Source of the DNA: Methylobacterium goesingense
GTDB lineage: Bacteria > Pseudomonadota > Alphaproteobacteria > Rhizobiales > Beijerinckiaceae
Assembly: GCF_022179225.1 (NCBI RefSeq)
Contig: NZ_BPQL01000082.1
Coordinates: forward strand, 1-35,016
Length of the DNA: 35,016 bases
Direction of reading: 5' to 3'
The notes beneath the pieces are model-generated. The model made no database searches and was not told the origin of the DNA. It saw only the letters and a list, made by a program, of their open reading frames with translations. This document shows, piece by piece, positions 1 through 7,339 of this stretch (position 1 is its first letter; each line of letters opens with the position of its first letter). The position numbers were made by a program, and so were the translations under genes.

Positions 1-48
1 GCTCTGCAGCCCGCCGCCGATCCCACTGCCGGCGGCGGGCTGCAGAGC
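1..48. repeat. Perfect 18-bp inverted repeat inside tssK
   Basis: Bases 1-18 are exactly complementary to bases 31-48, with a 12-base loop (19-30). Each arm contains CTGCAG. It falls in the coding frame, in a Gly/Ala/Pro-rich stretch just before the conserved TssK C-terminal head. The hairpin would be very stable in mRNA. It abuts the window edge, so a longer structure to the left cannot be excluded. Confidence 0.9.
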
Positions 49-696
49 GCCGATTACTTCATCCTTCAGCTTCTGAACCGGCACATCCCTGTGCTGCACC
101 ACTTTCGGCAGTCGCGCTTCATCCATCCGGAACGCCTGTACGAGGAATTTCTGCGGATCGCCGGCGAACTGGCCACCTTCACCACGGCGGACCGGCGCGC
201 CCGGACCTATCCGGCCTACGACCACGACGATCTCGAGGCCGTTTTCACGCCCGTGGTGCGCGACATCCAGGATTTCCTGAGTGCGCAAACCGGGCGCCGC
301 GCGATCCGCCTCGAGATCATCGAGCGCGCGCCCAACGCCTTCGTGTCGATGATCCGCGATCGCAACCTGTTCCGCAACGCCAGCCTTGTCCTGGAGGTCG
401 CGGCTCTGCGCCCCCTCACCGAAATACAGGCGCAGTTCCCGAACCTGTTCAAGATCGGGCCGAACACGAAGATGAACGAGATCGTTCACGCCCACCTGCC
501 CGGCGTGACGCTCGTCCACCTGCCGACCCCGCCCCCGCAGATCCGGGCGATCACCGATCACGTCTACTTTCTGCTCGATCGCCAGTCGCCGCTCTGGCCC
601 GAGTTCAGTGTGGCGAGTTCCATCGGCATGCACTTCGCCGGTGATTGGCCGCAGCTCGAACTTGAACTCTGGGCCGTGCAGGAGGGGCGCCGATGA
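1..696 (+). CDS. tssK: T6SS baseplate protein TssK, C-terminal part (5' end outside window)
   Basis: The reading frame is open from base 1 to the TGA at 694-696, so only the last 231 residues are present. TssK links the T6SS baseplate wedges to the TssL/TssM membrane complex on the cytoplasmic side. The recognisable family stretch is the C-terminal head region: an AD-YF-LQ-LNR motif (about residues 17-27), then HPERLYEEFLRIAGELATF (about 41-59), very like other TssK proteins. The stop overlaps the ATG at 693 of a 13-codon open frame, and tssL begins 34 bases further on, so tssK heads this segment of the T6SS operon. An 18-bp perfect inverted repeat lies inside the coding sequence at 1-48. Family assignment is firm; nothing can be said about the missing N-terminal half. 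Confidence 0.93.
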   Translation, partial: ALQPAADPTAGGGLQSADYFILQLLNRHIPVLHHFRQSRFIHPERLYEEFLRIAGELATFTTADRRARTYPAYDHDDLEAVFTPVVRDIQDFLSAQTGRRAIRLEIIERAPNAFVSMIRDRNLFRNASLVLEVAALRPLTEIQAQFPNLFKIGPNTKMNEIVHAHLPGVTLVHLPTPPPQIRAITDHVYFLLDRQSPLWPEFSVASSIGMHFAGDWPQLELELWAVQEGRR

Positions 697-734
697 GCCG
701 TCCTGAGACGCCATCCGCGGAGCCGGCCCGATGA
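693..734 (+). CDS. 13-codon open frame bridging tssK and tssL
   Basis: An ATG at 693 overlaps the tssK stop as ATGA, and the frame (MSRPETPSAEPAR) ends with a TGA at 732-734 that overlaps the tssL ATG at 731 as another ATGA. A ribosome finishing tssK could re-initiate here and be handed to tssL. It fills the whole intergenic gap. No product function is claimed, and it could be chance in GC-rich DNA. The same arrangement occurs between tssL and tssM. Confidence 0.3.
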   Translation: MSRPETPSAEPAR

Positions 735-2185
735 GCGATCCGTTCGGCCGCAACGACCGTACGATCATCCTGCCGGACCCGGGTGGCCGGCTGCGGCCAC
801 AGCCCGAGCCAGATGCCCGTCCGCTCCGCCCTCGCCCCACCGACCCGCAGGCGCGGGACCCGGGACGCGTCGATCCCGGGACGCCTGATTCCGACGACTG
901 GGCCACCTCGGACTTCGACCGAGCGCGGCACGCACCTCGACCCGTTGGTCCCCCCCCCGGCGAGCGCGAGCGGGCGCTGGTGATGAAGCGCGACGTGGTC
1001 GTCGCACCCAATTCCAATCCCTATCTCAAAGCGGCCGGGCCGCTGCTGCTGCTGCTCGGTCGCCTGCGGGTGCAGCTGTCGCGCGCCTCCTTCGCCAACC
1101 TCATGGAGCAGGTCGCGGCGAGTATCGAATCCTTCGAGGCCGAGACCCGGATGGCCGGCGTGTCGCCCGAGCAGGTGCGCTCCGCCAAGTACATCGTCTG
1201 CGCCACGGCCGACGACATCGTCCAGAACATCCCGGCGGAGGAGCGCCACGTCTGGACGCAGCACAGCATGCTCAGCCGATTCTTCGGCGAGCGGACGGGC
1301 GGCGTCCGATTCTTTACGGAACTGGACAACGCCAAGGTCGACCCGGTCGGGAATTACGATCTCCTCGAACTGCTGCATGCCTGCCTCGCCATCGGCTTCC
1401 AGGGCGTGCACAGGACCTCGGCGGGCGGTGCCGCCACGCTGCAGCAGATCCAGCGCAACCTCTACGAACTCCTGCGCCGCACGCGGCCGACGGAGCGCGA
1501 AGTCTCCCCCCGGTGGCAGGGACAGGCCATCGGCACCGAAGTCTTCCACTACCGGCTGCCGCTCTGGGTCGTCGGCGCCGTCGTCGGTGCGTTGCTGCTG
1601 GGCTTGTACCTTCTGCTGCGGATGCTCCTCTCGGGTAGCGCCGATGCGGCGGCGGCGGCGTTGGTCACCGTCCACCCGACTACCGAGATCGGCATCCAGC
1701 GGCGCATCCACGCACCGCCGCCCCCACCTCCGCCGCCCCCGCCGCCCGCGAGCCAGACGGGCCAGCTTCAGACCGCCCTCCGGGCCGATATCGCCGACCA
1801 ATCCCTCACCGTGGTGGAGACCGGCGGCCAGGTGGTGATCCGGCTGGCCTCTGCGCTGTTCGCACCGGGCGACGCGACCGTGAAGCCCGCCTTCCAGGCC
1901 ATGCTCCAGCGTGTCGCCGCATTGCTGGAAAAGGAGCCCGGTACCGTGCGCGTCGTCGGGCACACCGACAGCTCCCCGATCCGGACGGTGCGATTCCCCT
2001 CCAATTTCCAGCTGTCGCTGGAGCGCGCCAAGGCGGTGACGCGCCTCGTGAAGGCGGGATTGTCGAAACCGGATCGCGTCGAGGCCGAGGGCAAGGGCGC
2101 GGACGTGCCGATCGCCCCCAACAAGACCGCCGAGGGACGCGCCCGCAACCGGCGCGTCGAGATCATCATGACGCGGAGCCGCTAG
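731..2185 (+). CDS. tssL: T6SS membrane-complex protein TssL with C-terminal OmpA domain
   Basis: 484 residues. TssL (DotU/IcmH family) is the inner-membrane partner of TssM and TssJ and receives the baseplate. Order seen: a Pro/Arg/Asp-rich leader (1-90) absent from minimal TssL proteins; the cytoplasmic DotU domain (about 95-265) with NPYLKAAGPLLLLLGRLR; one transmembrane helix (about 276-300); an 11-proline run (329-339) as periplasmic spacer; and an OmpA-like peptidoglycan-binding domain (about 345-484) with VVGHTDSSP and a C-terminal ARNRRVEI motif. This is the extended TssL type that anchors itself to the wall, so a separate TagL is not needed. The start at 731 overlaps the stop of a short upstream frame and has a GGAG eight bases upstream. 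The family call is secure. Confidence 0.95.
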   Translation: MSDPFGRNDRTIILPDPGGRLRPQPEPDARPLRPRPTDPQARDPGRVDPGTPDSDDWATSDFDRARHAPRPVGPPPGERERALVMKRDVVVAPNSNPYLKAAGPLLLLLGRLRVQLSRASFANLMEQVAASIESFEAETRMAGVSPEQVRSAKYIVCATADDIVQNIPAEERHVWTQHSMLSRFFGERTGGVRFFTELDNAKVDPVGNYDLLELLHACLAIGFQGVHRTSAGGAATLQQIQRNLYELLRRTRPTEREVSPRWQGQAIGTEVFHYRLPLWVVGAVVGALLLGLYLLLRMLLSGSADAAAAALVTVHPTTEIGIQRRIHAPPPPPPPPPPPASQTGQLQTALRADIADQSLTVVETGGQVVIRLASALFAPGDATVKPAFQAMLQRVAALLEKEPGTVRVVGHTDSSPIRTVRFPSNFQLSLERAKAVTRLVKAGLSKPDRVEAEGKGADVPIAPNKTAEGRARNRRVEIIMTRSR

Positions 2186-2186
2186 G

Positions 2187-2228
2187 ATGCCCGCCATCGC
2201 ACCATCGCCGAACGGGTCCGCCCGATGA
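2187..2228 (+). CDS. 13-codon open frame bridging tssL and tssM
   Basis: An ATG one base after the tssL TAG opens a 13-codon frame (MPAIAPSPNGSAR), whose TGA at 2226-2228 overlaps the tssM ATG at 2225 as ATGA. It has the same codon length, Ala-Arg ending and CCCGATGAGC junction as the frame between tssK and tssL. tssM itself has no clear ribosome-binding site, which fits delivery of ribosomes by coupling. Whether the peptide itself matters is unknown. Confidence 0.3.
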   Translation: MPAIAPSPNGSAR

Positions 2229-5200
2229 GCCGCTGGATCTGGCTCCGCATCGGCGTGACATTCCTCGGCGCCATCGCGGTGATTGTACTCGTCTGCTGGG
2301 CCGGGCCGCTGCTTGCGATCGGGGACCTGCGCCCCCTGGAGGCCGTCTGGATCCGAGCCGCGATCAGCGCCGTCGTCCTCCTGGCGGCCCTCGGGGCGAT
2401 CGGCTGGGAACTCTACCGCCGGCAGAGCGCTGTCCGTGCCCTGCGCGAGGGCCTGAGCGAGACGGACGAGGCGACCGACGACCGCGAAACCCTGAAGGAG
2501 GGCATGGCGGATGCACTGGCAACCCTGCGCAAGGCGCACGGGGCCAAGGGCAACGCGCTCTATGACCTGCCCTGGTACGTCATCATTGGACCGCCAGGAG
2601 CAGGCAAGACCACTGCGCTGATCAATTCGGGGCTCAAGTTCCCCTTGAGTCGAGGCCGTACGCCGGCGGCCGTGGCTGGTCTCGGCGGCACCCGCTACTG
2701 CGACTGGTGGTTCACCGAGGAGGCCGTCCTCATCGATACGGCGGGCCGCTACACCACGCAGGATTCCGACCCGAAGGGCGACAAGGCGAGCTGGCTGTCG
2801 TTCCTCGACCTGCTGCGGGTAAACCGGCCCAAGCAGCCAATCAACGGCGTGATCGTGGCGATCAGCCTGGAGGATCTGCTGACCGGCACGCCCGAGATGA
2901 TCGAGGCGCATTCCGACGCGATCCGAAAGCGCCTGATCGAGCTTCATGATCGGCTGAAGGTGGACTTCCCGGTCTACGCGCTCGTCACCAAGGCCGATCT
3001 CGTGGCCGGCTTCATGGAATTCTTCGGGCACCTCTCGGACACCGACCGCCAGATGGTGTGGGGCCACACCTTCCAGACCGACGACAAGACCCGGAACATG
3101 ATCGGCGAGGTCCCGTCCGAGTTCGATGCCTTGGTGGAGCGCCTGAACACTTGGCTGCCGGATCGCCTCCAAGACGAGCAGGCCCCGACCTCCCGGGTGG
3201 TACTGTTCGGTTTCCCCAGCCAGATGGCGGCGGCGCGCACCAAGGTGGTCGACTTCCTCAATCGCGTGTTCGAGCCGAGCCGCTTCCACCTCAACGCAAC
3301 CCTTCGGGGCTTCTATTTCACCTCCGGCACGCAGGAGGGCACGCCGATCGATCAGCTCATCGGTGCCATGTCGCGCAGTTTCGGTGCGCAGGAGGTCGAG
3401 GCCGCCGCCTATTCCGGGCGCGGCCGCAGCTTCTTTCTCGGCAACCTGCTGCGCCGTGTGGTGATCGGCGAGGCGGGCTGGGTCACAACGAACCAGGCGG
3501 CAATCCGGCGCGCCAACCTCCTGCGGCTCGGCGCCTTCGGCGGCCTCGCGCTGGCCTCGGCGGTGCTGGTCGGGCTGTGGTGGACGAGCTACCTGCGCAA
3601 CGAGCAGCTTGTGAACCTGAGCAACACGCTGCTGGCCAAGTATCGCGGTGAGGCCACCGAGATCCTGCGTGAACCCACGGTCTCGGACCGGAATTTCTCC
3701 AAGGTCCTGCCGCTCCTCAACACATTGCGCTACATGCCGGCCGGCTATTCCGGGCGTGACGAGGCCGAGCCGATCCTCGCGACCTTCGGCCTGAGCCAGC
3801 GGCCTCGCCTCGGCTCGGCGGCGGAGACCAGCTACCGCGCCGGACTCGAACGCCTGTTTCGCCCGCGACTGATCTTCCGGCTGGAGGAGCAACTCGAAGC
3901 CAACCGGGCCAATACGAGCTTCATCTACGAAGGGCTGAAGGTTTACCTGATGCTCGGTGGCCGCCCCGATGCCCCCCTCGACCGCGATCTCGTCGTTTCG
4001 TGGATGCGCAGGGACTGGGCCGAGAACCTCTACCCGGGCGCGGGTTTCGCGCGGGGACGGCAACTGCTCGAAGATCACCTCACCGCCATGCTTGATCTCG
4101 ACGACGGCACCCCGCCCCTCGTCACGGTCAATCAGGCCCTGGTCGAGGACAGCCAGAGGGCGCTTGCACGCCTCTCCGTCGCCGAGCGCGCCTACGAACT
4201 CCTGAAGTCCCAGTCACGCGCCGCGACCGCCAGGGATTGGACCGTGCTGCGCGCGGCCGGACCGGACGCGAGCCTCGTCTTTGAGGTGGCGGGCGGCGCA
4301 GGCCTGGACACCGTGCGGGTGCCGTTCTTCTTCACCTATGACGGCTTCTTCCAGGCCTTTATCGACCGCTTCGGGGATGTGGCCGAGGTTGCGGAGCGCG
4401 ACCGCTGGGTTCTGGGCGAATCGGGCCGTCAGCAATCCTACACGGCGCAGTACGGGTCCCTGTTCGCGGACCTGCTGAAGCTCTACGCGCGGGATTTTCA
4501 GCCGGCCTGGACCCAGGCCCTTTCGCGGCTGAAGCTGCGCTCGCTCTCCGCCGACAAGCCACGCTACGTAGCGCTTCAGGCCATCGCGGCCCCAACCTCG
4601 CCGTTGCGCCAGCTTCTCGAATCCCTGCGCGATGAGACGCGGCTCACACGCGAGCGGCCCGGGAAAGTCACCGGCGCCGACGGAGCCGATCCGCGCATCG
4701 CCAAGTTGAAGGCGGCCGCGGCGGGCGCCCTCGTGCAGGAGGCGCAGAACCGCGCGGGTGCGGCAGCCTCGACCCTCGGCACCCTTGCGATGCCCGGCAC
4801 AACCGCAGGCGACCGCTTCGCGGTGCCGGCGAACGAGGCGCCGGGCGGGAACATCGAGGCGGCCTTCCGCCCATTCCACCTGCTGCTCGAGGGCGAGCCG
4901 GGCCGTCGTACCATCGACAGCCTGATCCAGACCCTGAACGAGATCAAGAACGCCGCAATCGAGGCGACGAACCCCAATCAGGCGGAACAAGCGAATGCCA
5001 GCCTGGTGACGCAGACCCGCGCCCTGCGCGCCCTGGCCTCGCGCTTTCCCGCGCCGTTCGAGCCCATGGTGCGTCAGGTCGCCAACGAATTCGAGGGCAG
5101 CGCCACCTCCGCCGCCGTCGCCCAGATCAACCAGGCGCTCACCGATCAGGTCGTGCGCGAGTGCCAGCAGATCGCGGCGAACCGCTACCCGTTCATCCGC

Positions 5201-5839
5201 ACGAGCGAACGCGAGATTCCGGCGGCGGACTTCGCCAAGCTCTTCGCGCCAAATGGCGTGTTCGACCAGTTCTTCGCGCAGAATCTCGCCGCCCGAACCG
5301 ACCGATCCCGCCCGCAATGGGCCTGGCGGCCGGAGGATCAGGTCGCCCGGACCCTGTCCGTCTCGGTCCTGCGCGAATTCCAACGAGCCGCGGAGATCCG
5401 CGACGCCTTCTTTTCCACGGGCGGGAACATGCCCCAGGTGACCTTCGCGGTGACGCCCCTGACCCTGTCGGGCGACGCAGCCAAGGCCCGCCTCGACGCG
5501 AACGGGAGCGTCGTGGTCACGCAGCAGGGGGTGAACACGCCATCCACCGTGCAGTGGCCCGGCCCAGCAAGTCCGGCGCGCACTGCCCTGGTGATCGAAG
5601 GCTCGCCCGGCGGCTTCTTCGGGGGCGCAACGCCCGCCACGGTGCTCGCCGAGAGGACCGGGACCTGGTCGCTGTTCCGGCTCCTCGATTCCGGCTCCGT
5701 CCTGAAGCAGGGCGACGCAGTGATCGTCACGCTCACCGCTGGCGGCCGCGAGCTCTCGTATCGCTTCACCGCCGCAACCGCCCAGAATCCGCTCGCGCTG
5801 GCTGCGCTCCGCGAGTTCCGCTGTCCGAATGGGAACTGA
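2225..5839 (+). CDS. tssM: T6SS membrane-complex protein TssM (IcmF family)
   Basis: 1204 residues, the normal size for TssM/IcmF, which spans the envelope and forms the T6SS trans-envelope channel with TssL and the TssJ lipoprotein. Two transmembrane helices are seen near the N-terminus (about 9-32 and 41-63). A cytoplasmic NTPase-like domain follows with an intact Walker A, GPPGAGKTT (122-130), and a LIDTAGRY Walker B region (Asp at about 171). A third helix lies at about 435-456, and a long periplasmic part fills the rest. Walker A is degenerate in some TssM proteins; here it looks usable. The start overlaps a 13-codon frame after tssL and no good ribosome-binding site is present, so translation is probably coupled. 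tagF follows within bases. Confidence 0.96.
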   Translation: MSRWIWLRIGVTFLGAIAVIVLVCWAGPLLAIGDLRPLEAVWIRAAISAVVLLAALGAIGWELYRRQSAVRALREGLSETDEATDDRETLKEGMADALATLRKAHGAKGNALYDLPWYVIIGPPGAGKTTALINSGLKFPLSRGRTPAAVAGLGGTRYCDWWFTEEAVLIDTAGRYTTQDSDPKGDKASWLSFLDLLRVNRPKQPINGVIVAISLEDLLTGTPEMIEAHSDAIRKRLIELHDRLKVDFPVYALVTKADLVAGFMEFFGHLSDTDRQMVWGHTFQTDDKTRNMIGEVPSEFDALVERLNTWLPDRLQDEQAPTSRVVLFGFPSQMAAARTKVVDFLNRVFEPSRFHLNATLRGFYFTSGTQEGTPIDQLIGAMSRSFGAQEVEAAAYSGRGRSFFLGNLLRRVVIGEAGWVTTNQAAIRRANLLRLGAFGGLALASAVLVGLWWTSYLRNEQLVNLSNTLLAKYRGEATEILREPTVSDRNFSKVLPLLNTLRYMPAGYSGRDEAEPILATFGLSQRPRLGSAAETSYRAGLERLFRPRLIFRLEEQLEANRANTSFIYEGLKVYLMLGGRPDAPLDRDLVVSWMRRDWAENLYPGAGFARGRQLLEDHLTAMLDLDDGTPPLVTVNQALVEDSQRALARLSVAERAYELLKSQSRAATARDWTVLRAAGPDASLVFEVAGGAGLDTVRVPFFFTYDGFFQAFIDRFGDVAEVAERDRWVLGESGRQQSYTAQYGSLFADLLKLYARDFQPAWTQALSRLKLRSLSADKPRYVALQAIAAPTSPLRQLLESLRDETRLTRERPGKVTGADGADPRIAKLKAAAAGALVQEAQNRAGAAASTLGTLAMPGTTAGDRFAVPANEAPGGNIEAAFRPFHLLLEGEPGRRTIDSLIQTLNEIKNAAIEATNPNQAEQANASLVTQTRALRALASRFPAPFEPMVRQVANEFEGSATSAAVAQINQALTDQVVRECQQIAANRYPFIRTSEREIPAADFAKLFAPNGVFDQFFAQNLAARTDRSRPQWAWRPEDQVARTLSVSVLREFQRAAEIRDAFFSTGGNMPQVTFAVTPLTLSGDAAKARLDANGSVVVTQQGVNTPSTVQWPGPASPARTALVIEGSPGGFFGGATPATVLAERTGTWSLFRLLDSGSVLKQGDAVIVTLTAGGRELSYRFTAATAQNPLALAALREFRCPNGN

Positions 5840-5843
5840 CGCC

Positions 5844-6533
5844 GTGCCTTCAGGACTCTACGGCAAGCTGCCGGCCAAGCGCGACTTCATCGCGGTCGGC
5901 ACGTCGCGCGGGTTTCTGAAAACCTGGGAGCATTGGATGCAGGCCGGCCTCTCCGCGAGCCGGCTCGCCCTCGGCAACGCGTGGCAGGATGCCTTCCTGA
6001 CCGCGCCGATCTGGCGTTTCTGGCTCGGCGAACGGATCTGCGGCGAGCCGGTCCTGGGTGCCTTCATGCCTTCGGTGGATGGTATCGGCCGCTACTTTCC
6101 CCTCACCCTGTTCCACCGGTCCGAAGCCGGCGATCCCCTCGCTCCTCCTGAATACGACGATCGCGCCGCGTGGTTTTCCCAGGCCGAGGCGGTGCTCCTG
6201 TCCGCCCTCGCGCACGACGCGCGCTTCGAGGATGTGGCGGAAGCGGCCGACCGGCTTCCGGCGCCGGACCTGACCGAGACCGACCCCGCGCAGGTCGGCG
6301 CCGTTCGGGCACGCGACGGCACGCTGGTATCGGCCGCCGATATCGGTGCTTTCCCCCGTGTCCTGGCGGAACTTCGCACCATCGACCGGTGCCGCGTGCA
6401 TTCCGGGATGTCCTACTGGTGGACGACGGGCGGCGACGGCTTCGCGCCACGGGTCGCCGCTAACCTCGGCATGCCGTCTGCAGAGCTGTTCGCCGGAATG
6501 CTCAGCGGTCGGTTCACGGGGGAGATGCCGTGA
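5844..6533 (+). CDS. tagF: T6SS regulatory protein TagF (ImpM family)
   Basis: About 229 residues. TagF proteins are cytoplasmic post-translational repressors of T6SS firing, best known from Pseudomonas and Agrobacterium. The family signature GLYGKLPAKRDFI is at the very N-terminus and is followed by the WRFWL and GRYFPLTL segments. I chose GTG 5844 because it places the conserved motif right after the start and has a GGGAA about nine bases upstream. An in-frame ATG at 5829, overlapping the end of tssM by 11 bases, would add five residues and cannot be excluded. The position between tssM and a phosphatase/kinase pair fits the usual tagF-pppA-ppkA control module. The last bases overlap the pppA start. 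Confidence 0.92.
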   Translation: MPSGLYGKLPAKRDFIAVGTSRGFLKTWEHWMQAGLSASRLALGNAWQDAFLTAPIWRFWLGERICGEPVLGAFMPSVDGIGRYFPLTLFHRSEAGDPLAPPEYDDRAAWFSQAEAVLLSALAHDARFEDVAEAADRLPAPDLTETDPAQVGAVRARDGTLVSAADIGAFPRVLAELRTIDRCRVHSGMSYWWTTGGDGFAPRVAANLGMPSAELFAGMLSGRFTGEMP

Positions 6534-7339
6534 TGCTCCCGATCGACGCCGGCAAGCGCAACACCGCCAAGGTCGAGATCGGCTTCGGCACGCACATGGG
6601 CAGCGTCAGGCGCGAGAACGAGGATCGCTACTTCGTGGCACCGGAATTTGGTGTCTTCGCGGTGGCGGACGGCATGGGTGGGCATGAGGAAGGCGCGCTG
6701 GCCAGCGCGATCGTGGTCGAGGCCTTGGGCTCGATCGGCGCCGCCGTGTCGGCCCCCGACCTGCTGGCGCGCCTCGAGGACCGCGTCCTGAGGGCCAACG
6801 CGAAGCTCTGCGCCGCGGGCCGCACCCGCGGCGGCGTCGTCGGTTCGACGCTCGCGGTGCTGCTGACCTTCGACGATCGGTTCGCCTGCGTCTGGTCCGG
6901 CGACAGTCGCATCTACCTTCTGCGGGACGGCGGGCTGACCCAACTGTCCCGCGACCACACTGAGGCGCGCGACCTCGTCGAGAAGGGAATCCTCACGGTG
7001 GAGGAGGCGCGGGTCTGGCCGCGCCGCAACGTGATCACGCGGGCGCTGGGTGCGCGGCCGGAGCCGGAGCTGGAACTGGAACACGGGCTCCTCGTCAGCG
7101 GCGACACCTTCGTCATCTGCACCGACGGCCTGACGGCTCACGTGGAAGACGCCGAGATCCGGTCGATCGGCGAGCGGCTGGCGCCGCAGGGGGCCTGCGA
7201 CGCGCTCATCGCCCTGACTCTGGAGCGGGGCGCCAGCGACAACGTCACCGTGGTGATCATGCGTTCGGGAACCATCACCACGACCTCCGACCAGACGGTC
7301 GTTCTGCCGGCGATGCTCCCTGACGGGGGCGAGCCATGA
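6533..7339 (+). CDS. pppA: PP2C-family Ser/Thr phosphatase of the T6SS (PppA)
   Basis: About 268 residues, a complete PP2C (PPM) catalytic domain. Metal-binding and core motifs are all visible: RRENEDRYF, VADGMGGHEEG, WSGDSRIYLLRDG, SRDHT, CTDGL and SDNVTVVIM. In T6SS clusters this enzyme removes the phosphate placed by PpkA on an activator such as Fha, or on TssL as in Agrobacterium, and so resets the apparatus. The ATG at 6533 shares one base with the tagF stop and has a GGGGGAG about nine bases upstream; a GTG at 6530 is the alternative. The TGA overlaps the kinase start as ATGA, so phosphatase and kinase are translationally coupled. No Fha gene is in the window, so the substrate is unknown. 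Confidence 0.93.
   Translation: MLPIDAGKRNTAKVEIGFGTHMGSVRRENEDRYFVAPEFGVFAVADGMGGHEEGALASAIVVEALGSIGAAVSAPDLLARLEDRVLRANAKLCAAGRTRGGVVGSTLAVLLTFDDRFACVWSGDSRIYLLRDGGLTQLSRDHTEARDLVEKGILTVEEARVWPRRNVITRALGARPEPELELEHGLLVSGDTFVICTDGLTAHVEDAEIRSIGERLAPQGACDALIALTLERGASDNVTVVIMRSGTITTTSDQTVVLPAMLPDGGEP

Noticed and set aside
605..4078. Very long open frame on the - strand opposite tssL and tssM
   Set aside because: It is a shadow of codon bias in GC-rich DNA: tssL and tssM on the + strand have full domain matches, while this frame is Arg/Gly/His-rich with no recognisable motif.
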